DNA from: Nitratireductor kimnyeongensis | Lineage (GTDB): Bacteria; Pseudomonadota; Alphaproteobacteria; Rhizobiales; Rhizobiaceae | NCBI RefSeq assembly: GCF_019891395.1 | Contig: NZ_CP078143.1 | Span: 682,001-746,000 of the forward strand | Direction: 5' to 3' | DNA: 64,000 nucleotides | In this document: piece after piece, positions 43,148-52,016 of the stretch | Numbering within the stretch: position 1 is the stretch's first letter | How the letters are laid out: the number at the start of each line of letters is the position of its first letter | Position numbers and translations under genes: made by a program | The notes under the pieces: model-generated | Told to the model about the DNA's origin: nothing | The model's input: only the letters and a program-made list of their open reading frames with translations | Databases searched by the model: none

Positions 43148-44944
43148 TCACTGCTCCGCGTCAGCGGGCTCAAGCGCCGGTTCTGCCACCGGCGGGTTTG
43201 CGGGCGCCGGCTCTGCAGCGCCTCGCCAATACGAAAGGATGGCTTCCTGACGCAGAACCACCGGCGAAGGCTCGCGATCGTCCGATGTCTGAAACAGCCC
43301 TGCTTCCCCAGGCTCGATCGCACTCCACGAACTGACATGGATGAGAAACGGGGCACAAACCTGCGGTCCGGCCACCAGAAGGAGCCAACCCACATATTCG
43401 GGGGCGAACTGGAAAGCGAGCCCCAGGGTCACGAGACCTGTGGCACTGATCCACCAGCTTGCAGCCCACGCTTCAGGCAGGCTGACGGAGCCGGCTTCCC
43501 GATCGGTGGCGGGCCATCCACCATCGAGACCGAGAAACACTTCCACCACCGCACGGCACTGATACATCAACATGATCGGCGCAAGCAGGCTCGTCGATAG
43601 TATTTCCGTCAACGTGTTGAGCAAAGCCCGCCCGGTGCCGCCAAACCGCTCATTCACACCGCTCAAAGCGCCACGCAGGACAATGAGAAGTTTCGGTCCA
43701 ATCAAGAGGCCGAAAACCCCGACCAGCAGGGTAAGCGCGAGTCCCTGTTCAACCCGCGGAAAAACCGGGAACAGTCCCGGTTCAGGAAAATAGTCCGGCA
43801 CACCCTTCAACACCGGCGCAGCGATTGAGGCCATGATGAAGAGTGCCCAAAGAGGCGATGCTACATAGGCCATGATGTTCTGGACAAAGACGAACCGGCT
43901 CCACGGCTTCAGGCCGGGAGCCACCATCACCCGAGCGTGTTGAAGATTGCCCTGGCACCAGCGACGGTCGCGCTTTGCAAAGTCCACCACATTGTCGGGG
44001 CCCTCTTCATAGGAACCGGAAAGATCCGGATCGACGCGAACGATCCACCCATTGCGGCTCAGAAGCGCGGCTTCCACATAGTCATGGCTAAGAATGTGCC
44101 CGCCGAAAGGCGGGGTTCCGGACAATTCCGGCAGCCCGCAGCTTTGAGCAAACGCGCGCGTACGGATAATGGCATTGTGGCCCCAAAAGGGACCCGCCTC
44201 ACCCTGCAGGGATGCAAGGCCGCGTGTATAGATCGGAGAATAATAGCTGGTGGAAAATTGCATCGCACGTCCGAAAAAAGATCGTGCGTGAACGATCTTG
44301 GGCAGGGTTTGAAGCAACCCCAGCCTGGGTTCGCAATCCATGCGCCGCACCATCTCGGCCATGGTCGAGCCTTCCATCAGACTGTCCGCATCGAGAACGA
44401 TCATATAGTCGTACAATGCACCGGACGTTCGGATAAAGTCGGCGATATTCCCGGCCTTCTTGCCGGTATTTTTCTCGCGACGGCGGTAATAGATCGCCGT
44501 TTGCGCCCCACTCTCCACCTGCAGACGCTGGAACCAGCGCTCCTCCTCAGCCGCAACGCGATCATCGTTTGTGTCCGATAAGATCGCGAAATCAAATCGA
44601 CCGGCGGCACCCAGCGTGTGGAGGCTGCCGATCATCGCGGCCACATGGGAAAAGGTTTTGACCGGATCCTCGTTGTATACGGGAACCAGAACCGCCGTGC
44701 GCGCCTCTGTCGGCGCCAGTTCGAAAGGCTCGTGCTTTTCTGAAAAGGGAGAGGTCAACAGGCCGTTGAATGCGTAAGCCGCGCCCCAGGCCAGCCAGGC
44801 TGTGCTGGCGGCTAGAAGAACAATACGGATGGCGTCGATCCATTGAATGCCATCGGCGGAAAAATAGCCGACCGCAAGCGAAGCGACGAGCCCCGCCATA
44901 AGCAGGCAGAAAAGGATCGACAAAACGCGTCTTACGCTGACCAT
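43148..44944 (-). CDS. opgH: OpgH/MdoH glucan biosynthesis glucosyltransferase
   Basis: This ~598-residue inner-membrane GT2 enzyme polymerises the beta-glucan of periplasmic glucans from UDP-glucose. It has two N-terminal helices, the catalytic domain (AVLVPVYNEDP near 85-95, DADS near 185-188, HDYVEAALL, and RDRRWCQGN, the Q/RxxRW motif), then a block of C-terminal helices. It is much shorter at the N-terminus than E. coli OpgH (847 residues). The conserved LPxAPxAMPEQ segment is missing from this frame and found in the short ORF at 45002-45157. I chose ATG 44944; GTG 44947 is adjacent. Confidence 0.9.
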   Translation of the reverse strand: MVSVRRVLSILFCLLMAGLVASLAVGYFSADGIQWIDAIRIVLLAASTAWLAWGAAYAFNGLLTSPFSEKHEPFELAPTEARTAVLVPVYNEDPVKTFSHVAAMIGSLHTLGAAGRFDFAILSDTNDDRVAAEEERWFQRLQVESGAQTAIYYRRREKNTGKKAGNIADFIRTSGALYDYMIVLDADSLMEGSTMAEMVRRMDCEPRLGLLQTLPKIVHARSFFGRAMQFSTSYYSPIYTRGLASLQGEAGPFWGHNAIIRTRAFAQSCGLPELSGTPPFGGHILSHDYVEAALLSRNGWIVRVDPDLSGSYEEGPDNVVDFAKRDRRWCQGNLQHARVMVAPGLKPWSRFVFVQNIMAYVASPLWALFIMASIAAPVLKGVPDYFPEPGLFPVFPRVEQGLALTLLVGVFGLLIGPKLLIVLRGALSGVNERFGGTGRALLNTLTEILSTSLLAPIMLMYQCRAVVEVFLGLDGGWPATDREAGSVSLPEAWAASWWISATGLVTLGLAFQFAPEYVGWLLLVAGPQVCAPFLIHVSSWSAIEPGEAGLFQTSDDREPSPVVLRQEAILSYWRGAAEPAPANPPVAEPALEPADAEQ

Positions 44945-45001
44945 CACACTCTCGCGGCGTTCAATGACCGCCCCTTTCGGCAGTCACATACGTACCCGGC
45001 T

Positions 45002-45157
45002 TCACTTCCACGCCAATCGTTTGAGCAGAATGGAGAAAAGCGCCGGACGAGCGCGCCGGCGTTCAAGCACCTGCTCGGGCATCGCCATGGGCGCCACCGG
45101 CAGAGTGTGACGGAGAGGCGTCATCGGCTGGCTATCCGTCTCACGAACGTGCATCAT
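45002..45157 (-). CDS. 51-residue ORF carrying the OpgH N-terminal motif
   Basis: Starting at ATG 45157, six bases after a strong GGAGAG, this ORF overlaps the end of the opgG-like gene by 17 bases. It encodes HTLPVAPMAMPEQVLERR near residues 17-34, which looks like the N-terminus of gammaproteobacterial OpgH (LPxEAPLAMPEQSL). It ends at TGA 45002, and a second in-frame TGA follows before the main opgH start, although both ORFs are in the same frame. It is either a separate small protein or the detached head of opgH. The strong ribosome site argues that it is translated. Confidence 0.55.
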   Translation of the reverse strand: MMHVRETDSQPMTPLRHTLPVAPMAMPEQVLERRRARPALFSILLKRLAWK

Positions 45158-46742
45158 CTGTTTCTCTCCACTGATAACTCCAGATTTCGGAAAGGCGTTT
45201 GTCGTCGAGCTTGAGATGCCCGCTCATTTCGACAGGACCCTCACCGTTCGGCTTCAGGTCAATCACCAGACGCCACATGCCGTTGCTCTCGATGCGGGAA
45301 ACCGCCGAATGGGCAATCTCGCCCCGGCTGACGTTTACAACTGCTTCAATGTTTGAATCGCCGGGAAGGTTCCGCAGGACTTCGCCATCAAAATCCACGA
45401 CGAACTTGCGCAACCCGTCCTCGTTCTTGACGCCCGAAACACCTCCCTCTCCGCTGCGAAGCGCCATAACTCTGGCGAACCGGTTGGTCGGTTCGTCGAT
45501 AGCGCCCCAGGTCAAGCGATAGTTGAATTCCAGGGCATCGCCGGCCTTGACGTCTCTTTCAGGGACCCAGAACGCGACAATGTTGTCATTGACTTCCAAG
45601 TCGGTGGGGATCTCCACCAGAGTAATGTTGCCACGCCCCCAGGCCTCGAGCGGCTCAACAAGCAGTGACGGCCTGCGTTCGTAGTGAGCGCCGGCATCCT
45701 GGAAATGCGCGAAATCACGATCGCGCTGATACAGCCCGAAAGCCTGCGGGCTGTCTTCGGAAAAGAAGGATGTTGCGAGCTGGGAGGGATTGTTCAAATT
45801 GCGCCACAGCTCGTCACCGTCCTTGCGAACGATCTTCAGACCATCGCTGTCATGCACCTGCCCGCGATAGTCATCGAAAGCGCTGTCATTGTTCTCAGCA
45901 AAGAGGAACATGGATGTCATTGGCGCAACGCCGAGGCGACCAATATCCTTGCGGGCGAAGAGGCGTGCGGTCACCGTCATGACGGTGTTTCGCCCAGGCG
46001 TTATGACGAAGCGATAGGCGCCGGTCACACTTTCGCTGTCGAGCGCCGCATAGACCACCACTTCCTTGCTGCGCCGATTTGGCTTCTCGATATAGAAATC
46101 GGTGAAACGGGGGAACTCTTCCCCATTGGCGGTAGCTGTATCGATGGCTAGACCACGCGCCGACAGCCCATAAAGCGTGTCCCGCCCCAGCGCACGAAAA
46201 TAGCTTGCACCGAGGAATGAGACCAACTCATCCATCACATCAGGAGCGTTGAGAGGGTAGTGAAGCCGGAATCCGGCCTCACCCTCCATCACGAGATCTT
46301 CGAAAAGGGCCGGATCGAGCGGCTTGCGATACTCGAAATCACGACCGGTGAAGAGGATCGGCTCGGCCTTATCCCCCTCCACCGCGTACAGGCGAACAGG
46401 CTCCTTGAACAACCAGCCCATATGGAAGGCCTGAAGCTCGAATGGGGCCTCCCCCTGCCACAGGGCGTGATCGGGCCGGAAGCGAATCGCCCGATGCTCA
46501 TCATAGGTCAAGCTGGCTATCTGCTCCGGCAACTTGAACTCAGCCTTTGAGAATGGCTCGGAAGCTTTGCTCTTCATCGCCTCCGTGAGAGCTTCAAAGG
46601 AAAAGGCCTGTGCCTTTCCTTTCTCATCAACGCCTTGCGGCGCAGGATTCTCGGCGCGCGTCTGGGTTGCAAGAGCCGTCAGGCTGGACGTACCCAACAG
46701 CGACGCTGACAGGCAGGAAACAAGGAAGGATCGTCGGTCCAT
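45141..46742 (-). CDS. opgG: Periplasmic glucan biosynthesis protein OpgG/OpgD
   Basis: The 533-residue periplasmic protein of the MdoG family has a beta-sandwich plus Ig-like domain and acts on the glucan backbone. The N-terminus MDRRSFLVSCLSASLLG carries a twin-arginine motif (RRSFL), as in OpgD, whereas classical OpgG uses Sec export. Typical landmarks include FRPDHALWQGEAPFELQAFHMGWLF, DEPTNRFARVM and LRLDDKRLSEIWSYQW-like end. The frame continues upstream to 46787, but the Met at 46742 starts the signal. It is the only G/D paralogue visible. The end overlaps the 51-residue ORF, so the locus is one operon. Confidence 0.9.
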   Translation of the reverse strand: MDRRSFLVSCLSASLLGTSSLTALATQTRAENPAPQGVDEKGKAQAFSFEALTEAMKSKASEPFSKAEFKLPEQIASLTYDEHRAIRFRPDHALWQGEAPFELQAFHMGWLFKEPVRLYAVEGDKAEPILFTGRDFEYRKPLDPALFEDLVMEGEAGFRLHYPLNAPDVMDELVSFLGASYFRALGRDTLYGLSARGLAIDTATANGEEFPRFTDFYIEKPNRRSKEVVVYAALDSESVTGAYRFVITPGRNTVMTVTARLFARKDIGRLGVAPMTSMFLFAENNDSAFDDYRGQVHDSDGLKIVRKDGDELWRNLNNPSQLATSFFSEDSPQAFGLYQRDRDFAHFQDAGAHYERRPSLLVEPLEAWGRGNITLVEIPTDLEVNDNIVAFWVPERDVKAGDALEFNYRLTWGAIDEPTNRFARVMALRSGEGGVSGVKNEDGLRKFVVDFDGEVLRNLPGDSNIEAVVNVSRGEIAHSAVSRIESNGMWRLVIDLKPNGEGPVEMSGHLKLDDKRLSEIWSYQWRETDDARS

Positions 46743-47046
46743 ATATGGAGCTCGTATGCAAGAAAACTTAGGGTGAAGCCGCGGCACAAACCACGCGCTT
46801 TCAACGCATTAATTGCGGTTTTGTTTCGGCACTGGACATAACATTCGAAGACTGACCGTTACCAAGATTTGAAGGCACAGCACGAAGCGGCGGATCGCTG
46901 TACAGCTTCCCCTCAAGACTTGCAATCCTGTTCTGAATCGTGCCCAATCGCACCGTCTCGCCTAAGGTGAGCAAACCCACCACAAGCCGTCATGGCCGAA
47001 TTGGATAAAAGGCTGTTGGCGGTGCATCAATCCGGGAAATTTGCCG
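46743..47046. other. Divergent intergenic region, opgG / SDR
   Basis: About 300 bp separating divergent genes must hold both promoters. A 60-codon minus-strand frame (46801-46983, GTG start) encodes a short coiled-coil-like segment but has no good ribosome site, and I do not call it. No clear operator or hairpin was found. Confidence 0.45.
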
Positions 47047-47829
47047 ATGGATCTAGGACTGAAAAACAAGCGCGCCCTCGTGCTCGGCGCAAGCCGCGGC
47101 CTCGGTGCTGCCATCGCCCAGGGGCTGGCGAATGAAGGCGCGAACGTAATCGCCGCCGCACGCAGCAAGGACAAAATCGGGGCTTGGGTGAAGGAGTTGC
47201 CGGCAGGCGCGGGCTCCGTACAACCCTATGAGCTGGATCTCTCAGACCATGCCGCGATCGACGATTTGGCCGACAAGCTTCTGGCCGAAGGGGGCGTCGA
47301 CATTCTTGTGAACAACACAGGCGGCCCCCCGCCCTCTACGGCTGTGGAGGCAAAACGCGGAGACTGGATTTCGAATTTCGAGACGATGGCCGCCAATATC
47401 TTTCATCTGACCGGGCGCCTCCTGCCAACAATGCGCGAGCGCAATTGGGGGCGTATCCTGACCGTCACTTCATCTGGTGTGGAGCAGCCAATTCCGGTTC
47501 TGGCGTTGTCCAACGGCATTCGCTCGGCTATCGTCGGTTGGTCGAAAACACTGGCCACGGAAGTCGCGCGCGACGGCGTTACGGTCAACATCCTGATGCC
47601 CGGACGCATTCACACCCAGCGCGTCGTCGAGCTTGATACGGCGGCAGCCAATCGCTCCGGCAAGCCCTTGGAGGAGGTTTCCGCGGCTGCGGCGGAGATC
47701 ATCCCAATGGGGCGGTACGGCGATCCGGAGGAGTTCGCCAACATGGCGGTTTTCCTCGCCTCCGAGCGCGCCTCCTATATCACCGGCTCAAAGATACGGA
47801 TCGACGGCGGCGCCACCCGTTCGGTCTAG
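47047..47829 (+). CDS. SDR family protein lacking the canonical YxxxK
   Basis: The 260-residue Rossmann protein has GASRGLG at 14-20, NNTGGPPP at 89-96 (in place of NNAG), Ser143 in TSSG, and the C-terminal RIDGGATRSV. Where classical SDRs have Tyr155 and Lys159, this sequence has Ser155 and Arg159 (SNGIR). The NNTGGP subgroup often shows this change and has no settled reaction. The ATG at 47047 is preferred over a TTG two codons earlier. It converges on the GH1 gene with an 8-bp gap, so it is a single-gene unit. Confidence 0.85.
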   Translation: MDLGLKNKRALVLGASRGLGAAIAQGLANEGANVIAAARSKDKIGAWVKELPAGAGSVQPYELDLSDHAAIDDLADKLLAEGGVDILVNNTGGPPPSTAVEAKRGDWISNFETMAANIFHLTGRLLPTMRERNWGRILTVTSSGVEQPIPVLALSNGIRSAIVGWSKTLATEVARDGVTVNILMPGRIHTQRVVELDTAAANRSGKPLEEVSAAAAEIIPMGRYGDPEEFANMAVFLASERASYITGSKIRIDGGATRSV

Positions 47830-47837
47830 GCTTCGGC

Positions 47838-49193
47838 TCAACGTCTCAACGCACGCCCAAGCGCATGCCATGATGCCTTGGGCGTGCGCTCCAGTGTTTC
47901 GAAATCGACGTGTACGAGACCAAAGCGCTTCTCGTAACCGAGGGCCCATTCATAATTGTCGAGAAGCGACCAAACGATGTAGCCCTTCAGCGGGACGCCC
48001 GCTCTCAAGGCCTTGCGCACAGCAGCGAGATGTCGGTTGAGGTAATCGATGCGCGCGGCGTCATCCACACGCCCGTTCATCACCTCGTCGGGCGAAGCCA
48101 TGCCGTTCTCCGTGACAAAGATCGGCAGCCCTTTGGTATAGGTCTCGTGCACCCAAGTCATGAAATGATGCAGGCCATCAGGGTAGATTTCCCAACCCAT
48201 CTGCGTTTTGGGCAATGGCCCCTCCACCTCCTTCAATGCGGGGAACTGGTCTGACCCGTCCGCGGCAATCAGCTTGCGGGTATAGTAATTGATCCCAAGC
48301 CAGTCGACGGGTGTGCCTATGATATCGAAATCCTTTTCGTAACCCTCCGGCATATGAGGCCCAAGCCCCTCAAGCACGTCTTCAGGATAGGCTTTGTGGA
48401 ACACACCACCCAGGAACCAGCGATTGTATATGCCATCGTAGAGGCGCGCTGCCTTTCGCGCCTGCGGACTATCGTCCGCAGGCGCCGAATACTCGAAATT
48501 GGCGACCAGACCCAGATTGTTCATGCCCAATGCGCGCATCGCCTGTGTGGCGCGGCCGTGCGCCAGAAGCACATGATGCATGGCGCGCGCAGCCGCACGA
48601 ATGTCGCGCAATCCCGGAGCATGCTCGCCCATGAAATGGCTGAGCCAAGCCACACACCAGGGTTCATTGATCGTGGCAGCCGTGGCCACCCGGTCGCCAA
48701 TCCGCTTCATCACCACATCGGCGTAATCGGCAAACCAGGCTGCCACATCCCGGTTGCGCCAACCTCCGAGATCCGCCAGCGGCACCGGCAGGTCCCAATG
48801 ATAGAGTGTGGCGAATGGCTTCAGGCCCCGCTCGAGCATGCCGTCGACGAGACGGTCATAGAAGTCGAGCCCTTCGGCGTTTGTCGCGCCGCGCCCCTCC
48901 GGCAAGACACGCGACCAGGAAGTAGAGAAGCGGTAGCAATCGAACCCCGCATCACGCACTAGATCGAGATCACGTTCCCATCTGTGATAGTGATCGCAGG
49001 CCGTCGCCCCACTTTCCCCGCGCACGGTGTTTCCGGGCGTGGCCGCGAACGTATCCCAGTGCGACACTCCACAGCCACCAAACCGACTGCCCTCGATCTG
49101 ATGGCCGGAAGTGGCCGTTCCAAAGATGAAATCGTCCGGAAAGTCCGCACGAGATAATTCGAGCTCCCTGACTTCCGTGTCGGTGGCGGACAT
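47838..49193 (-). CDS. GH1 beta-glucosidase
   Basis: The 451-residue family 1 glycosidase has the N-terminal signature FIFGTATSGHQIEGS near 22-36, acid/base E177 in TINEP, and nucleophile E362 in VTENG. There is no signal peptide, so it acts on imported beta-glucosides or cello-oligosaccharides. It lies 38 bp downstream of aglR on the same strand and is probably co-transcribed with it, an extra beta-activity attached to an alpha-glucoside locus. Length and motifs are complete. Confidence 0.93.
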   Translation of the reverse strand: MSATDTEVRELELSRADFPDDFIFGTATSGHQIEGSRFGGCGVSHWDTFAATPGNTVRGESGATACDHYHRWERDLDLVRDAGFDCYRFSTSWSRVLPEGRGATNAEGLDFYDRLVDGMLERGLKPFATLYHWDLPVPLADLGGWRNRDVAAWFADYADVVMKRIGDRVATAATINEPWCVAWLSHFMGEHAPGLRDIRAAARAMHHVLLAHGRATQAMRALGMNNLGLVANFEYSAPADDSPQARKAARLYDGIYNRWFLGGVFHKAYPEDVLEGLGPHMPEGYEKDFDIIGTPVDWLGINYYTRKLIAADGSDQFPALKEVEGPLPKTQMGWEIYPDGLHHFMTWVHETYTKGLPIFVTENGMASPDEVMNGRVDDAARIDYLNRHLAAVRKALRAGVPLKGYIVWSLLDNYEWALGYEKRFGLVHVDFETLERTPKASWHALGRALRR

Positions 49194-49231
49194 GATGGCC
49201 TCCCGGTTTGACCTTGGATGACGAGTCAGAA

Positions 49232-50302
49232 TCAGCGCTGCCTAGGGGGAGCAGTGGTCTGACCTATGACGAAATCGGCCTCCCACAACTCGCTTTGAAG
49301 AGGGCCATGCGGCTTGTCGATACGTTCAAGTAGCATCTGCGCCACACGCTTACCGGCCTCGCGGATGGAGGAGCGCACTGCAGTGAAATACGGAATGTCC
49401 GGCACCCTGCCTCCAAATCCCGATTTGGAGCCGGACTGCAGAAACGACAGGCAATCGTCGAAGGCGATGACTGACACGTCCGCGCCTGCTCGCAAACCAA
49501 GATCTGCCAGTGCCCGTGTCACGCCCATGGCCGGCAGGACACTTGCCACGACAATGGCGGTCGGAGGCTCCGGGAGATCCATCAATGTCCGCGTCGCGTG
49601 GTACCCATAGGGTTCCACCATGTCGGAGCTGTGCAACAGCCGAGCATCCAGCGCGATGCCGGCCTCCTCCAGCGCGGATTCGTAACCCTGTCGCCGGCGG
49701 TCTGCGAAGTTCATGGTCTCCAGACCGTTGATGAGCGCAATTCTTTGATGCCCCAGGTCGAGCAGGAACTTGGTGGCGCGATGAAATGCCCGACGGTTGT
49801 TCACATCCATCCAGCAGTAATCCGCCCCTTCCTCGTCGCTCCGCCCATGAACGACGAAGGGAACCCCGAGTGCGTTGAGGATGCCAATGCGGCTGTCCCC
49901 TGTCAGCGGGCCATGAACCACCACCCCGTCCACGCGCTGATCATCCACCAGATCCCGATAGATGCGCTCCTGCTCTTCGAGCGACGCGAGCCGCAGAAGG
50001 ATGTCATATCCATTCTCGCCGTAGATCTCGCCTGCCCCGGCGATGAAATCGGCAAAATGCGGGTTGATCATGATATGCTCGGACAAGCTCACCACATGCC
50101 CGATCATGCGCGACTTGCCAGTTGCAAGGCTCGCCGCGCTTGGGCTCGGTCGATAATTCAACCGTTCGGCTGCTTCCACCACTCTCGCACGCGTTTTCTC
50201 TGCCACCTCAGGAAAGCCATTCAGCGCCCGTGAAACAGTCGTCTGCGACAGTCCAAGCGTTTCCGAGAGCATTTTGAGATTGATCGCTTTTCGGGCGGTC
50301 AC
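49232..50302 (-). CDS. aglR: LacI family regulator of the alpha-glucoside operon (AglR-like)
   Basis: The ~356-residue repressor has an N-terminal LacI helix-turn-helix (INLKMLSETLGLSQTTVSRALNGFPEVAEKTRARVVEAAERLNYRP-type) with hinge helix, then a sugar-binding domain. I prefer GTG 50302, five bases after AAGGAAG; a TTG at 50320 is in frame but overlaps the operator. Two AAAGCGCTTT palindromes flank the gap to aglE, one touching its own 5' end, implying autoregulation plus control of aglEFGAK. The inducer is probably an alpha-glucoside. Confidence 0.9.
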   Translation of the reverse strand: MTARKAINLKMLSETLGLSQTTVSRALNGFPEVAEKTRARVVEAAERLNYRPSPSAASLATGKSRMIGHVVSLSEHIMINPHFADFIAGAGEIYGENGYDILLRLASLEEQERIYRDLVDDQRVDGVVVHGPLTGDSRIGILNALGVPFVVHGRSDEEGADYCWMDVNNRRAFHRATKFLLDLGHQRIALINGLETMNFADRRRQGYESALEEAGIALDARLLHSSDMVEPYGYHATRTLMDLPEPPTAIVVASVLPAMGVTRALADLGLRAGADVSVIAFDDCLSFLQSGSKSGFGGRVPDIPYFTAVRSSIREAGKRVAQMLLERIDKPHGPLQSELWEADFVIGQTTAPPRQR

Positions 50303-50318
50303 CGCGTCTTCCTTTTCC

Positions 50319-50328
50319 AAAGCGCTTT
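50319..50328. promoter_or_regulatory. LacI-type operator at aglR
   Basis: AAAGCGCTTT, a perfect 10-base palindrome with the central CG typical of LacI/GalR operators, lies immediately upstream of the aglR start. Confidence 0.65.
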
Positions 50329-50490
50329 AAAAACTGGTGTCACAGCCTTCTGATTTGATCAAGGCCTTTGAGATTCGAAATGGCGACATTGAACAAATTA
50401 GAGGAAATTTCTGCGTTTCCAGCCATTTTTCTCCAGCAATCTACTCAGCCCCTTGACTCTGAAACACCGCAGACTGATGCTACCTTTATC

Positions 50491-50502
50491 CAAAGCGCTT
50501 TG
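50491..50502. promoter_or_regulatory. LacI-type operator upstream of aglE
   Basis: CAAAGCGCTTTG is a perfect 12-base palindrome 82 bases before the aglE ATG. A possible TTGACT -35 at 50453-50458 would place it at or just after the transcription start, a repressing position. It is the same core as 50319-50328, about 172 bases away, so looping is possible. Confidence 0.7.
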
Positions 50503-50583
50503 AATTTCGTTTAGAACGTTGTCATTGCGACGGACATGCAAAACCCGAGGAGGAGCGGCCCTGTGCCGCAAAGTGGAGGAACC

Positions 50584-51939
50584 ATGAAAACGTCCATGAT
50601 TGTCGGCGCGCTCGCACTGGCGCTCGCCGGCACCACTGCTCACGCCGCCGACCTGAAATTCGCCCCGGGCGAGGATGCCCGCTTCAACTGGAAAAGCTTC
50701 GAGGATTTCCAGGCAGAACATGATTTTTCCGGTCTGGAACTAAGCATCTTCGGCCCGTGGCTGAGCGCCGACAAAGATCTGTTTGAATCGATCACCGCCT
50801 TCTTTGAGGAAGCCACGGGTGCAACGGTGAACTATTCCGGATCCGACTCCTTCGAACAGCAGATCGTGATCGACACACAGGCTGGAAGCGCGCCGAACAT
50901 TGCGATTTTTCCGCAGCCCGGCCTAGCGGCCGACCTCGCTTCCAAAGGCCTCCTCGCACCGCTTGGCAACGATACCGCCGAGTGGATGAAGGACAATTAC
51001 GCGGCGGGCCAGTCCTGGGTTGACCTTGGAACATACAAGGGCAACGACGGAGCGGCTGCGTTTTTCGCGTTTCCGTACAAGGCCGATGTAAAGTCGCTCG
51101 TCTGGTACATTCCGGAAAACTTTGAAGATGCCGGATATGAAGTGCCGCAAACCATGGAAGAGCTGAAGGCGCTTTCCGAGCAGATCGTCGCTGATGGTGA
51201 AACTCCCTGGTGCATCGGGCTCGGTTCGGGTGGTGCAACCGGTTGGCCGGCAACCGACTGGGTGGAAGACATGATGCTGCGCACCCAATCGCCGGAAGTC
51301 TACGACCAGTGGGTGCGCAACGAAATCCCCTTCAACGATGAACGTGTCATCGCCGCGATAGAGGAATTCGGCGCGTTTGCCCGCAATGACGACTATGTTG
51401 ATGGCGGCGCGGGCGCCGTTGCTTCAACCGACTTCCGCGACAGCCCCAAGGGTCTCTTCGCCGTGCCGCCGAAATGTTACATGCACCGGCAGGCATCCTT
51501 CATCCCATCCTTTTTCCCCGAAGGCACTGAACTCGGCCGCGATGCGGACTTCTTCTATCTGCCCGCCTATGCGGAGAAAGATCTGGGAACGCCCCTGCTC
51601 GGTGCAGGAACGGTCTTTGCGATCACCAAGGATTCTGAAGTGGCACGCGCCTTCATAGAATTCCTAAAGACACCCGTCGCACACGAACTCTGGATGGCAC
51701 AAAGCGGATTTCTGACACCCCACAAGGGGGTCAATGTCGAAGCCTATTCCAATGATTCGCTCCGCAAACAGGGGGAAATCCTAACTAGCGCTACGACTTT
51801 CCGTTTCGACGGGTCCGACTTGATGCCGGGCAAGATCGGCGCCGGCGCATTCTGGACGGGTATGATCGATTATGTCGGCGGTAAATCCGCCGAAGATGTC
51901 GCCACCGACATCCAGAAGGAATGGGACGCCATCAAATAG
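50584..51939 (+). CDS. aglE: Alpha-glucoside ABC transporter substrate-binding protein
   Basis: The 451-residue exported protein of the SBP family 1 has a signal peptide of about 22 residues (cleavage after THAA). The mature domain includes GLELSIFGPWLSADKDLFESITAFFEEATGATVNYSGSDSFEQQI, a typical AglE N-lobe. It delivers sucrose, maltose or trehalose-type alpha-glucosides. GTGGAGGAACC precedes the ATG; an in-frame upstream ATG at 50536 is discounted. It is the first gene of aglEFGAK, preceded by the LacI operator. Confidence 0.93.
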   Translation: MKTSMIVGALALALAGTTAHAADLKFAPGEDARFNWKSFEDFQAEHDFSGLELSIFGPWLSADKDLFESITAFFEEATGATVNYSGSDSFEQQIVIDTQAGSAPNIAIFPQPGLAADLASKGLLAPLGNDTAEWMKDNYAAGQSWVDLGTYKGNDGAAAFFAFPYKADVKSLVWYIPENFEDAGYEVPQTMEELKALSEQIVADGETPWCIGLGSGGATGWPATDWVEDMMLRTQSPEVYDQWVRNEIPFNDERVIAAIEEFGAFARNDDYVDGGAGAVASTDFRDSPKGLFAVPPKCYMHRQASFIPSFFPEGTELGRDADFFYLPAYAEKDLGTPLLGAGTVFAITKDSEVARAFIEFLKTPVAHELWMAQSGFLTPHKGVNVEAYSNDSLRKQGEILTSATTFRFDGSDLMPGKIGAGAFWTGMIDYVGGKSAEDVATDIQKEWDAIK

Positions 51940-52016
51940 GCACACGCACTGACCGTCCCGCCGCGCCAAACAGCGGCGGGACCGGCCAAACCCAGCAGGC
52001 GCCTCGGGAGGCAGTC

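Noticed and set aside
46801..46983. 60-codon minus-strand frame upstream of the opgG-like gene
   Set aside because: It starts with GTG without a convincing ribosome site and has no recognised family; a short coiled-coil-like stretch alone is not enough.
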